Of a stretch of DNA of 64,000 nt, positions 42,003 through 50,357 are shown in pieces; the stretch's first letter is position 1, and each line of letters opens with the position of its first letter. The notes under the pieces were generated by a model. It worked only from the letters and a program-made list of their open reading frames with translations, had not been told where the DNA came from and did no database searches. The position numbers were made by a program, and so were the translations under genes. Source of the DNA: JBMNFB01 sp050949085 (lineage in GTDB: Bacteria > Bacillota > UBA994 > UBA5500); assembly GCA_050949085.1 (NCBI GenBank), contig JBMNFB010000009.1, positions 248,001-312,000 on the forward strand, given 5' to 3'.

Positions 42003-42034
42003 AGGCAACAAAGAAAGCACGGTTCCCCGTGCTT
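42003..42034 (-). terminator. Terminator after the DUF192 gene (end of Tad operon)
   Basis: Perfect 8-bp stem AAGCACGG/CCGTGCTT with a 4-base loop (42015-42034), followed on the minus strand by TCTTTGTTG. Confidence 0.8.
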
Positions 42035-42128
42035 GCGTGGCAGGCCATCATGGCGTGTATTGATCCTATACCAGGTCGCGCTACGTGTATTGGCTCGGTA
42101 GCGGTCAGTCAGCTACGCCTGTTGGCGG

Positions 42129-42485
42129 TCAACCCACTGCTGTCTTCAGGCCCAGATCCAGCTGGTCGCCGAGTGCGGTGCCGCTGGCGGCGATGCTGCC
42201 GGCGGGCAACTCCAGCGCGTAGTAGGCGTCAGGATAACGCCGGCTCACCCTCCAGGGCGCCAGTTCCGGCTCCAGCCCCACCACCCGGGCTGCCTTGTCC
42301 AGAAAGATAACATCGAGGCTGAAGCGCATATGCATCATATGCACCGCCTGGCAGGGGTAGATAAGCAGCGCCTGCCCAGGCGGCAGCTCCCGCCGAAACA
42401 TCAGGCCACGCAGCCGTCGCCAGAATGTGGCGGCGATTTCCGTCTGCTGGGTAAGGGCGGTCTGGCGCGTTAGATTCTGTACCAT
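42129..42485 (-). CDS. DUF192 family protein
   Basis: A 118-residue protein of the DUF192 family: FWRRLRGLMFRRELPPGQAL, HMMHMRFSLDVIFLDKAARV and ALELPAGSIA. No signal peptide is evident, unlike many relatives. The start ATG at 42485 overlaps the tadC stop (TGATG), so it is coupled to the pilus operon and closes it. Function unknown; relatives are often encoded at the end of Tad loci. Confidence 0.85.
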   Translation of the reverse strand: MVQNLTRQTALTQQTEIAATFWRRLRGLMFRRELPPGQALLIYPCQAVHMMHMRFSLDVIFLDKAARVVGLEPELAPWRVSRRYPDAYYALELPAGSIAASGTALGDQLDLGLKTAVG

Positions 42486-43402
42486 CAATTGGCGAACATC
42501 TCCATGACCTGAATCACCGCCGGGCCGAGGACAACGATGAAGATGGCGGGAAAAATGCAGATCACCATCGGCAGGAGCATCTTCACCGGCGCCTTCCCAG
42601 CCTCTTCCTCCGCCCGCTGGCTGCGCTTCTCGCGCACGCTGGCCGACTGCACCTCCAGCACGTTGCTGATGCTGACGCCCAGCTGTTCCGCCTGCACGAT
42701 GGCGGAGACAAAGCTGTTCAACTCGTCGACTCCGGTCCGATTGGCCATGGCTGCCAGCGCGTCCTTGCGCAGCACACCGGCGCGAATCTCGTGCAACACC
42801 TGGCGCAGTTCTTCCGGCAGAGGGCCCTGCATCTTCTCCGCCACCTTGACCAGGGCGGCGTCAAAGCCCAATCCGGCCTGAACGCTGACCGTCAGCAGGT
42901 CGAGCACGTCAGGCAATGCCCGCACGATCCGCTTCTGACGAGCAGCCGTCGCCTGGATGAGCCGCATATTCGGCAGGCGGCTGCCCAGCAAGGCGCCCAC
43001 GACACCGTAGAGCAGGGCGAACTTGCTGCCGTTGAGCAGCCCTCCCAGCGCGCCGCCGATCACCGCACCCAAAGCCACGGAGAAGACGTACCAGCCGGTC
43101 CACTGGTCAGGCGTCATCTCCAGGCCGGCCATGGTCAGGCGCCGCTCCAGCAATTTGCGCTGGATGGAGGGGGTGCGCTGCTGGAGACGGCGCCCCAGGC
43201 GCTGCAGCAGCGGCTGGAAAACGCGCTCCGAGAACGGCAGCCGCAGGCGCTCATCCATCAGGGGATCAGCGTCACTGCTCTGACTGATGGACTTGAGGCG
43301 CCGTTCGTAAGCCAGGCGTTGGCTGAACTTGGCCCGAAGCAGCATGTACGTGACCAGGAAGGTCAGACAGCCCAGCGAGACTGCCAACCAGAGAAGCATC
43401 AC
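42485..43402 (-). CDS. tadC: TadC-like type II secretion F protein
   Basis: A 305-residue membrane protein: one N-terminal helix, a pair of central helices, the T2SSF domain (about 160-285; LPDVLDLLTVSVQAGLGFDA) and a C-terminal helix. Platform protein of the Tad pilus machine. Starts GTG 43402 or ATG 43399 after GGAGGGA. Follows tadB by 16 bases. Confidence 0.93.
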   Translation of the reverse strand: MMLLWLAVSLGCLTFLVTYMLLRAKFSQRLAYERRLKSISQSSDADPLMDERLRLPFSERVFQPLLQRLGRRLQQRTPSIQRKLLERRLTMAGLEMTPDQWTGWYVFSVALGAVIGGALGGLLNGSKFALLYGVVGALLGSRLPNMRLIQATAARQKRIVRALPDVLDLLTVSVQAGLGFDAALVKVAEKMQGPLPEELRQVLHEIRAGVLRKDALAAMANRTGVDELNSFVSAIVQAEQLGVSISNVLEVQSASVREKRSQRAEEEAGKAPVKMLLPMVICIFPAIFIVVLGPAVIQVMEMFAN

Positions 43403-43418
43403 TTATCCCTCCTCAGCC

Positions 43419-44372
43419 CTAGATATCGATATTGACGATTTTTTTAATCATGATGATCCCCAAGAAAATCATTACGGCGCCAATAGCCAGGAGGGTAATC
43501 CCCAGGGGGTGGCGGAACATCGTGCTCATATAGTCTGGGCTGACCACATTTAGGATGGCTAGCAAAGCAAGCGGTAGCACGGAGATGATGATCCCGCTCA
43601 TCCGCCCCTGGGCCGTCTGGCTCATGATCTTGCCCTTGATGCGCTGCCGCTCGCGGATGGTAAAGGCCATCTTGTCCATGATGCCAGCCAGATCACCGCC
43701 CACCTGACGCTGCACCAGCACGGCCGTGACCAGGAGGTCCAGGTCAGCCGTCGGCAGCCGCTCCACCAGCCGCTGCAGCGCGGTGTCCAGCGGCACTCCC
43801 AGATTCACTTCGCGCAGCGTCCGCCGCAGCTCGGCACCGATGGGATCAGGCATCTCTCTGGAGGCCAGATCCAGCGCCTGCTGAAAACTGTACCCGGCCC
43901 GCAGGGCGTTGGCCGTCATCGCCAGAAAATCGACCAGTTGGTCGTCGGCGTTCTTCAGCCGCTTCTTCTGGTGCGATTTGAGCAGCAGCTCCGGCAGCTG
44001 GGAGCCGACGACCGCCCCGATCAGGGCACCGGGCAGTTGCAGGAGCAGCCAGCCCAACAAGGCGCCGAGCGCAAAGCAGCCGGCTGCAGCACCGGCCATC
44101 TCCTCTCCCTTGATGGGTACACTGGCCGCCTGCAGCTGCCGGTCGTAGCGGGCCACGATGCCCTTGGGGGCGAGGCGGCCCACCGAGGCGCCGACGCCGC
44201 GCAACCCCGCCGACTGCGGCCGGGGCCGGGGCTCGGCGGCAGCGGCCGTCTGTTCGCCGGTATACTGGGCCATCCGCCCCGAGAGGGAAGGCTGACCAAA
44301 AGCGCGCTGCAGCAGCAGATAAACCAGGACGCCTACCAATGCAGCGACGGCAACGGCGATGAGATAGGTCAT
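43419..44372 (-). CDS. tadB: TadB-like type II secretion F protein
   Basis: A 317-residue membrane protein, N-terminal helix (3-22), T2SSF domain (about 170-290; LVDFLAMTANALRAGYSFQQ, LDLLVTAVLVQRQVGGDLAG) and flanking helices. Partner of TadC in the inner-membrane platform driven by the CpaF ATPase encoded 45 bases upstream. Confidence 0.93.
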   Translation of the reverse strand: MTYLIAVAVAALVGVLVYLLLQRAFGQPSLSGRMAQYTGEQTAAAAEPRPRPQSAGLRGVGASVGRLAPKGIVARYDRQLQAASVPIKGEEMAGAAAGCFALGALLGWLLLQLPGALIGAVVGSQLPELLLKSHQKKRLKNADDQLVDFLAMTANALRAGYSFQQALDLASREMPDPIGAELRRTLREVNLGVPLDTALQRLVERLPTADLDLLVTAVLVQRQVGGDLAGIMDKMAFTIRERQRIKGKIMSQTAQGRMSGIIISVLPLALLAILNVVSPDYMSTMFRHPLGITLLAIGAVMIFLGIIMIKKIVNIDI

Positions 44373-44417
44373 TGCTTCACCTTCTTCCTGCCGGAGGCAA
44401 TCGCTGTTGACCAGCGT

Positions 44418-45773
44418 TTACCTCTGCTCAAAAATCTCCGGTGGCAGCATCACGCCACTGGATTGCAGCTTCTCATAGCACTGGGGGCGAATGCCGGTAG
44501 GCCGGAACTCACCGATGATCCGCCCGCTGGGCTCCCGACCCAGCTCGTGGAAGAGAAAGATATCCTGCAGGGTGATCACGTCGCCCTCCATGCCGGTCAC
44601 CTCGCAGATGTGGGTGATCTTGCGGCTGCCGTCGCGGAAGCGGCTTTGCTGCACGATGATATCGATGGCGGAGGCGATCTGCTCGCGAATCGCCCGTACC
44701 GGCAGTTCAACGCCGGCCATCAGCACCATCGTCTCCAGACGGGCCAGCATATCGCGCGGCGTGTTGGCATGGCCGGTGGTCAGTGACCCATCATGGCCGG
44801 TGTTCATCGCCTGCAGCATGTCCAGCGCCTCGCCGCCGCGCACCTCGCCCACGACAATGCGGTTGGGCCGCATCCGCAGCGAGTTGCGCACCAGCTCCCG
44901 CATCGGGATGGCGCCCCTCCCCTCGATATTGGGGGGCCGCGTCTCCAGCGTCACGACGTGCTCCTGATGCAGCTGCAGTTCGGCAGCATCCTCGATGGTG
45001 ATGATTCGCTCGTCAGCAGGGATATAGGATGAGAGGCAGTTTAGCGTCGTTGTCTTACCAGAGCCGGTGCCGCCAGACACGACTACATTCAGCCGTCCGA
45101 CGACACAGGCCTGCAGGAACCTGGCCATGGCGGCGTTGAGGGTGCCGAAGTTGATCAGATCAGCGATCTGGAAGGGGTCGCGGCTGAACTTGCGGATGGT
45201 GATCACCGGACCAGTCAGGGAGAGCGGCGGGATGATGGCGTTGACCCGCGAGCCGTCGGGCAGACGGGCATCCACCATCGGCGAGCTCTCGTCGATGCGG
45301 CGGCCGATGGGAGCGACGATCTTGTCGATCACCTGCATCACATGCTGATTGTCGCGGAACTTGACGTCCGTCAGCTCCAGCTTGCCCTTGCGCTCCACGT
45401 AGACCTGGCCGGGACCGTTGACCATGATCTCCGACACGTCGTCCTCCCGCAGCAAGGGCGTGATGGGGCCAAAGCCCATCACCTCATCGGTCAGCTCGCT
45501 GATGATCCGCTGCCGATCGGCCGAACTGACGACAAAGCCGCTCTCGGCCATCACCCGGGCGGCGATCTCGGCGATCAACGCCTTCAGTTCATCCTCGCGC
45601 GCTGCGTCGCTCAGGAGTTCGGGCGGAACCTCGTCCACAATCGCCTGCTGGATCTGGGCCATTACCGCTTTTTTCGGTGAGGAGGAGACGATGGCGTCCT
45701 CGACGGCTGGTTTGTCCTTGCCCTTCTCGGCTGGTTTGGCCTGGCTGCCCTCCAATCGTCTTAACAGGGACAT
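44418..45773 (-). CDS. cpaF: CpaF/TadA pilus assembly ATPase
   Basis: A 451-residue secretion ATPase of the VirB11/CpaF class. N-terminal domain with helical bundle, then Walker A VVSGGTGSGKTTTLNCLSS (about 243-261), Asp box RIITIEDAAELQL, Walker B RIVVGEVRGGEALDMLQAMN, and His box TGHDGSLTTGHANTP. Powers assembly (and probably retraction) of the Flp pilus. Its start overlaps the cpaE stop by one base, with GGAGGG as site. Confidence 0.96.
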   Translation of the reverse strand: MSLLRRLEGSQAKPAEKGKDKPAVEDAIVSSSPKKAVMAQIQQAIVDEVPPELLSDAAREDELKALIAEIAARVMAESGFVVSSADRQRIISELTDEVMGFGPITPLLREDDVSEIMVNGPGQVYVERKGKLELTDVKFRDNQHVMQVIDKIVAPIGRRIDESSPMVDARLPDGSRVNAIIPPLSLTGPVITIRKFSRDPFQIADLINFGTLNAAMARFLQACVVGRLNVVVSGGTGSGKTTTLNCLSSYIPADERIITIEDAAELQLHQEHVVTLETRPPNIEGRGAIPMRELVRNSLRMRPNRIVVGEVRGGEALDMLQAMNTGHDGSLTTGHANTPRDMLARLETMVLMAGVELPVRAIREQIASAIDIIVQQSRFRDGSRKITHICEVTGMEGDVITLQDIFLFHELGREPSGRIIGEFRPTGIRPQCYEKLQSSGVMLPPEIFEQR

Positions 45774-46984
45774 CAGCGTGCCCTCCTCCGACGGGCGAAG
45801 CGGCCGAGCTGTTCCGTCTTCGCGCCCTCTCCCGTCACTTCATCCAGCAGTTCACTGATCCGGTCGGCCAGTTTGGCATTGGTCTGTTCCAGCACAAAGG
45901 GGATGCCACGGTTGACCGAGGTCATGATCGGGCCATCCTCGGCCGCCAGGTAGAAGTCCACGCTGCGCCCCATGGCCGGTTCCAGATCCCGAAAGCGAAT
46001 CCCATGCTCGTAGCTGGCCTTGTTGACCAGCAGGTAGATCTTATCATCGGGATATTCCAGACGCTTCATGACCTCCAGCCCGAGCTTGACATTTTTTAAC
46101 GTAGGCATATCCATCGCCCCGACCATGACTATCTTGTCGCTCATGTCCAGAGCGGTGAGCGCCGTTTCATGGAAGGAAGCCGGCAGATCGACAATCACAT
46201 AATCGAACACCTGCCGCGCCAGGTTGATGATCTTGCCGGCGTGTTCGCCGGTGACGAACTCGGCCAGCTCCGGCCGCAACGGCGCCGGCAGCACCTTCAA
46301 TCCACAGGGGTGGTTGAGCAGATAGGAAGGCAGGGTTTCCCGATCCAGAGTCGCCTCGTTGATCAGCTCGCTGATGGTGCGGCGCGGCACCAGGCTGAGC
46401 AGTACGCTGGTATCCCCAAACTGCAGATCCAGATCGATGAGGCAGGTGTTCTTCTGCCGCTCTGAGGCCAGCATGGCCGCCATATTCACGGCGATGGTGG
46501 TCTTGCCCACCCCGCCCTTCGTGCTATAGACCGAGATCACCTTACCGGTAGCCGTGCTGAACTTGGCCGTCGGATTCTGGTTGATCTCGACTATACGCCG
46601 CTGCTGCTCGCGCTCCCAGGTCTTCTGGATGCAATCCACCAACTCGTCAGCGCCGAAAGGTTTCACCAGATAATCTTTGGCGCCGGCGATCATCGACTTG
46701 CGCAGGTATTCGATCTCCCCCTGCACCGAGATGACGATGACCACCGTGCCCGGTTGGCTGGAGCAGATCTGCTCGGTGGCCGAGATCCCATCCATACCCG
46801 GCATGTTGATGTCCATCAGGACGACGTTAGGCTGCAACTCGTTCGCTTTTCGTACCGCTTCCTCACCGTCCTTAGCCTCGCCGACAACGGTAAAGCCGAC
46901 GCTGAGACTGAGCAGGCGACGGATATTATCCCTGGTATCGGCTGCATCATCGGCTATCAAGACTGTGATGGGTTTGTCTGCCAA
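45773..46984 (-). CDS. cpaE: CpaE/TadZ-like localisation ATPase with intact receiver domain
   Basis: A 403-residue fusion: N-terminal response-regulator receiver (1-125) and a MinD-like ATPase (about 145-400) with the deviant Walker A STKGGVGKTT. The receiver keeps the acidic pair (IADDA), the phosphoacceptor Asp (VVLMDINMPGMDG) and the switch Lys (YLVKPFG), whereas many CpaE/TadZ receivers are degenerate. This suggests that polar localisation or activation of the pilus machine is controlled by phosphorylation. Start TTG at 46984 after GGAGGGAG. Confidence 0.93.
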   Translation of the reverse strand: MADKPITVLIADDAADTRDNIRRLLSLSVGFTVVGEAKDGEEAVRKANELQPNVVLMDINMPGMDGISATEQICSSQPGTVVIVISVQGEIEYLRKSMIAGAKDYLVKPFGADELVDCIQKTWEREQQRRIVEINQNPTAKFSTATGKVISVYSTKGGVGKTTIAVNMAAMLASERQKNTCLIDLDLQFGDTSVLLSLVPRRTISELINEATLDRETLPSYLLNHPCGLKVLPAPLRPELAEFVTGEHAGKIINLARQVFDYVIVDLPASFHETALTALDMSDKIVMVGAMDMPTLKNVKLGLEVMKRLEYPDDKIYLLVNKASYEHGIRFRDLEPAMGRSVDFYLAAEDGPIMTSVNRGIPFVLEQTNAKLADRISELLDEVTGEGAKTEQLGRFARRRRAR

Positions 46985-46996
46985 TGCTCTCCCTCC

Positions 46997-47704
46997 TTAT
47001 TTTCCTCCGGCTACTGTCGCATTGCGCTGCCCCGGCGTGGGGACGATGTTATGATCGGTAGCCGGGCGTAAAATCAGATTGATATCACCGTAGTTCTGCG
47101 CCCAAATCACCTTCTCCGCATCGCCTGGGGTAACGGCCAGGGTCAGAGTAGAGGCCTCTGCGGGCGCCGGGCTGCCATTGCGCATTTCACTGCCGACAGC
47201 CAGCACCTTTATGTTTTGCAGCATGATTACTGAGCGATCAGTCTTGTCATCGGACGGCCACTTGCTGGAGAGGACGATGTCCACCCTATCACCCGGCCGC
47301 ACCAGCTTAGCCACCGCGTTTAGCTCGCTGATGGCGATGCTCACCGCCCGCTGGCCGTTTTCCAGCTGGTAGGCCAGCCCTGATTGGCTGCCGGTGGCAT
47401 AGAGGCGGCTGCTCAGCACCTGTTCGCCGGCGATGATCGATTGAGTCGTCACCTTGCCCAGGACATCGTTGAGACCGACAAAGGCCTGGGCGTGGCGCTG
47501 TCCTTTGGGCACCCGCTGGGCGGCCACCATGTCCGCAGTGATCAAGCTGCGGGCAGGGATGTTGCGCAAGGCCACGACCACTTCGTCGGTATGTTCCTGG
47601 TTGGCCATTTCCTGTAGATGCGAGAAAAACACGAAGACGCCGTAGCCAGCCACCACCGCCACCAGCAGTGCCAGCAGGATCAGACGTCGATTAGTAGCTT
47701 TCAC
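46997..47704 (-). CDS. cpaB: CpaB/RcpC pilus assembly protein (SAF domain)
   Basis: A 235-residue protein with an N-terminal membrane anchor (LILLALLVAVVAGYGVFVFF), the SAF domain (about 40-105; VVALRNIPARSLITADMVAA) and the RcpC-type domain (VRPGDRVDIVLS). In Gram-negative species CpaB helps the secretin; here no secretin gene exists, so it presumably works in the cell envelope with TadE/TadG. Start GTG at 47704 after AAGGGGGTGG. Confidence 0.92.
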   Translation of the reverse strand: MKATNRRLILLALLVAVVAGYGVFVFFSHLQEMANQEHTDEVVVALRNIPARSLITADMVAAQRVPKGQRHAQAFVGLNDVLGKVTTQSIIAGEQVLSSRLYATGSQSGLAYQLENGQRAVSIAISELNAVAKLVRPGDRVDIVLSSKWPSDDKTDRSVIMLQNIKVLAVGSEMRNGSPAPAEASTLTLAVTPGDAEKVIWAQNYGDINLILRPATDHNIVPTPGQRNATVAGGK

Positions 47705-47719
47705 TTGCCTGCCACCCCC

Positions 47720-48598
47720 TTAGCGTGTCAGCCTGACTACTTTGGTGCCATAGTCGTTGGCCGGGCCGACCTCACCGGACACCACGTTCTCAATAAACTT
47801 GCCCCAGACCTCACCCCCGGCGCACCCCTCCAGGACAAAGGTGGCAAAGCCGACGACCTGCACCTCAGACCGCCCCTGTCCCAGCCGATCGATCACCGGC
47901 ACCAACACTACGCGCGCGCAATTTGTATGGGCACAGCCAGGTGTACACTGGTTGATGCGGTGGTTAACACCATCCTCCGTCGGCCCGGTCATGTTCCCCG
48001 GTTCGGTTTCCACCTGCTGGCCGATGCGCAGTACTTCGTCGAAGCCATATTTCAGCGTATGGCGATAGGGATCGGCGCCGCGGCCCGCCAGGGCCAGCGC
48101 ACCGAAATTGCCTTGTTCCGAATCGTCCGGCCCCACTTTCAGCCGGTAGCTCTGGCCAAATTCAAAGTCCTGCCAGACCACACCCAGCGGTATGGCGCCC
48201 CGCACGCCGCTCAGCATTCCAGTGCCGGCCTCGCTGGCAGAATTGACGGTGGCCTCGTTCACCCCGAGCACGCGGGCCAAACCGAGACCGACAGTGCGCT
48301 CCGCCGTAACCACCACCGTCCGCTGGCCGTCCCGTTCGCGGATGGCCGCAACTGCTGTCGCCACGCCGTTGGCCGCGGCCACCTCGCGGGCAGTCTGAAG
48401 GGCGACCTCTTCGCCCAGCGATAGCGCACCGGCGCCGGCCAGCGCCGCCGCATCGCAGGCGGTCTGCAGGCGCGTCTCTTCAAGGTAGATCGTGCCGAAG
48501 TCGATCACCAAAGCGCCAAAGCCGCAGATCACAGTCATGGCCGCCAGGGTCAGCAAGCCGACTGCGCCCCTGCGGTCGCTAGAGAAGCGATTTTTCAT
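47720..48598 (-). CDS. tadG: TadG-like pilus-associated protein
   Basis: A 292-residue protein with an RRGAVGLLTLAAMTVICGFG anchor helix near the N-terminus and the TadG signature that follows (VIDFGTIYLEETRLQTACDA then AALAGAGAL), then an extracytoplasmic domain with Cys residues in CTPGCAHTNCAR. Minor pseudopilin-like or anchoring component. Overlaps tadE by four bases. Confidence 0.88.
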   Translation of the reverse strand: MKNRFSSDRRGAVGLLTLAAMTVICGFGALVIDFGTIYLEETRLQTACDAAALAGAGALSLGEEVALQTAREVAAANGVATAVAAIRERDGQRTVVVTAERTVGLGLARVLGVNEATVNSASEAGTGMLSGVRGAIPLGVVWQDFEFGQSYRLKVGPDDSEQGNFGALALAGRGADPYRHTLKYGFDEVLRIGQQVETEPGNMTGPTEDGVNHRINQCTPGCAHTNCARVVLVPVIDRLGQGRSEVQVVGFATFVLEGCAGGEVWGKFIENVVSGEVGPANDYGTKVVRLTR

Positions 48599-48978
48599 TC
48601 TCCCCTCATCACCGCCTTTCCGACTACTGTATAGGGATTAGGTAAGAGCCGACTGATGATCGGCGTGATGATCGGTAGCTCATATTCGACCTGGACCGTG
48701 ACGTTCACCCCGGCGCCCCGCTCAGCAGAACCGGGGCTGATCTCGACGTTCAGGGCAGCCGCGTCCAGCGTAGCCGCCGCCTGCCGCACAGCCTCCTGAA
48801 TTTCCGCATCAGCGGCGCCGACGATGGCCACCCGGGCGCCGGCCCGGGCAGCTGTGGTCACTGTCAGGTAGCCGTGAAAAATCCGGCCGAAATCGATGAT
48901 GCCCATCAGGACCAGCAACAGCACCGGCAGGGCGACGGCCAGTTCCACCAGCGCCTGCCCCCGGCGATTCCTTCTCAT
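48595..48978 (-). CDS. tadE: TadE-like pseudopilin
   Basis: A 127-residue protein starting MRRNRRGQALVELAVALPVL, the class III-like leader and helix of TadE (processing expected after RRG, with E at +5). Start ATG at 48978 follows GGGGTGG; overlaps cpaA by four bases. Confidence 0.92.
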   Translation of the reverse strand: MRRNRRGQALVELAVALPVLLLVLMGIIDFGRIFHGYLTVTTAARAGARVAIVGAADAEIQEAVRQAAATLDAAALNVEISPGSAERGAGVNVTVQVEYELPIITPIISRLLPNPYTVVGKAVMRGE

Positions 48979-49436
48979 AGAATCCACCCCAGTTCCGCCA
49001 GGATGACGCCGATGGCGATGGCCGGCGAATAGGGGAACTTGCGCTGCATCAGGTCGGTGCGGGTGATCACGCTGACGGCGGCCAGCTGAACTTCGCGATG
49101 ATAGATGAAGACAGCGACGGCCAGCGCGCCCCCGGCGGCAGCACCCAGCAGCAGGGCGCGCCAGAAAAAGTGAAACCCGCGCAACGCCCCCAGGGCCGCC
49201 AGCAGCTTGACGTCGCCGCCGCCGAATTTGCCGCTGGCGAAGAAGGGCAGCAGCACCAGCAGCCCCAGCGCAAAACCACCCAGGCTATCGCCGAGACCTG
49301 CCAGGCCATTGAGCGTCACCTGCAGCACAAGACCCAGGCCGGCCGCGCTCACGGTCAGCCAGTTGGGGATGCGGTTTTCCTTGAGATCCAGATAGACGGC
49401 AATACCCAGGAATAGATAGGTGATGGCCTGTAACAT
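48975..49436 (-). CDS. cpaA: CpaA/TadV prepilin peptidase
   Basis: A 153-residue A24 aspartic peptidase with the catalytic aspartates in VYLDLKENRIPNW (about 14-26) and GKFGGGDVKLLAALGA (GxGD-type motif). It lacks the N-methylation domain, as typical of Tad loci. Processes Flp, TadE and TadG. Start ATG at 49436, eight bases after GAGGAGGGG; the GTG three codons earlier touches the site. Confidence 0.94.
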   Translation of the reverse strand: MLQAITYLFLGIAVYLDLKENRIPNWLTVSAAGLGLVLQVTLNGLAGLGDSLGGFALGLLVLLPFFASGKFGGGDVKLLAALGALRGFHFFWRALLLGAAAGGALAVAVFIYHREVQLAAVSVITRTDLMQRKFPYSPAIAIGVILAELGWIL

Positions 49437-49485
49437 CAGGAGCACCCCTCCTCGTCAACAACTGCTGGTTACCAGAGCGCCCTAG

Positions 49486-49513
49486 GAAAAAACGGCCCTA
49501 CAGGTGGGCCGTT
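49486..49513 (-). terminator. Terminator between flp and cpaA
   Basis: Perfect 8-bp stem AACGGCCC/GGGCCGTT followed on the minus strand by TTTTCC. It lies between the pilin gene and the assembly genes, so read-through would set a high pilin to machinery ratio. Confidence 0.85.
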
Positions 49514-49531
49514 TGTAGGGCTCGGTACTCC

Positions 49532-49720
49532 TTACGGACCGGCAGGATCGGGAACCTCGTCCAATCCACCCTCTACCTTACCAAAGATCTCCGCAATCTT
49601 ATCTCTTAGGGCTACTAGAGTAACAATCAGTCCCACCGCGATCAGTCCAATAATCAGTCCATACTCGGTCATCGCCTGGCCAGACTCGTCCTCCCAAAGG
49701 CGTAGGAACATTTCCTTCAC
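49532..49720 (-). CDS. flp: Flp family type IVb pilin
   Basis: A 62-residue prepilin: leader MKEMFLRLWEDESG, cleavage expected at G-Q, mature QAMTEYGLIIGLIAVGLIVT with the invariant E at +5 and Tyr at +6 of Flp pilins, then a short charged tail. Start GTG at 49720 after GGGAGGT; the GTG at 49729 lies inside the ribosome site. Major subunit of the adhesion pilus made by the downstream genes. The promoter region has 9-bp direct repeats. Confidence 0.95.
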   Translation of the reverse strand: MKEMFLRLWEDESGQAMTEYGLIIGLIAVGLIVTLVALRDKIAEIFGKVEGGLDEVPDPAGP

Positions 49721-49745
49721 TATTGTCACCTCCCTCGAATTGGTA

Positions 49746-49776
49746 TGTCTTAATATGTTCGCTCGGCTGTCTTAAT
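49746..49776 (-). promoter_or_regulatory. Direct repeat ATTAAGACA x2 upstream of flp
   Basis: Two perfect 9-bp repeats (49746-49754 and 49768-49776) at a 22-bp period, about two helical turns, 26-56 bases before the flp start. The form suits a dimeric response regulator; the LuxR-type regulator encoded about 600 bases upstream is the natural candidate. A TACAAT -10-like sequence overlaps the distal repeat, but no -35 is apparent. Confidence 0.5.
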
Positions 49777-49781
49777 TGTAG

Positions 49782-49814
49782 GAGAAATAGAAATCTGGCG
49801 CATGCTGCGCCAGA
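49782..49814 (-). terminator. Terminator upstream of flp
   Basis: Perfect 9-bp stem TCTGGCGCA/TGCGCCAGA (49794-49814) followed on the minus strand by TTTCTATTTC; ends the unit containing the 146-residue gene and insulates flp. Confidence 0.8.
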
Positions 49815-49859
49815 CTCAAAGTGGGACGAGCCCATCGGACCATTTTCGACTATTTTTGA

Positions 49860-50300
49860 CTAGGACTTTAGTCCCTGAGCCAGTTGGGACCGTTCGATGA
49901 GGAGCCTACCCAGCAGCTCCACCGCCTGCAGCGGGGTCAGCCGCCGCGTGAGATCCAGCACCCAGGTGACCTGCCCGCTGGCCCGATCACAGACGGCGTG
50001 GGTGGCGTCCGTGCCAGTCATCCAGTGTAACAGCGGATATGTATCCTGCAGGCGCTGGATAAGGGGGGCGAGGGACCCGCCGTCGTCATTGGAGACAACC
50101 CAGACGTCGCTGAGGGAGAGATGCTCCGCCTCCCGAAACAGCCGCCAGACCAGCTGCAGCAGGGGATCGAGGAACTCCTCGCCATGCTCCACCTGCAGCA
50201 CCAGGCTGACAGCGATGCTCTGCCGTTTTCCGGCTATGTATAATGACCAGGCCGCCCAGATGCCAAGCAGGGCGATGCCGACGAGAAACAGGCCAGCCAT
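49860..50300 (-). CDS. Membrane-anchored protein of unknown function in the Tad locus
   Basis: A 146-residue protein with an N-terminal helix (LFLVGIALLGIWAAWSLYIA) and a soluble domain with mixed strands and helices, no Cys motif. I do not recognise the family. Its ATG at 50300 is 57 bases after the response-regulator gene and a terminator follows, so it belongs with the two-component genes rather than with flp. It could modulate the kinase or the machine; unproven. Confidence 0.75.
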   Translation of the reverse strand: MAGLFLVGIALLGIWAAWSLYIAGKRQSIAVSLVLQVEHGEEFLDPLLQLVWRLFREAEHLSLSDVWVVSNDDGGSLAPLIQRLQDTYPLLHWMTGTDATHAVCDRASGQVTWVLDLTRRLTPLQAVELLGRLLIERSQLAQGLKS

Positions 50301-50357
50301 AGCACCACCTCGATCTTTCCTGGAGTGCTACAGCATATGCAGCCAGCGAGGCGAGTG

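Larger units (their letters stand above)
41731..42128. other. 398-base intergenic region with tandem repeat and terminator
   Basis: Contains 21-bp tandem repeats (41797-41838 and a decayed third unit), an unremarkable stretch, and the terminator of the pilus operon (42003-42034). The open frame across the repeats on the minus strand is low-complexity (PLTSH repeats) and not called. Confidence 0.6.

Noticed and set aside
41766..42020. Minus-strand frame with PLTSH repeats
   Set aside because: It is the translation of a non-coding tandem repeat; no site.
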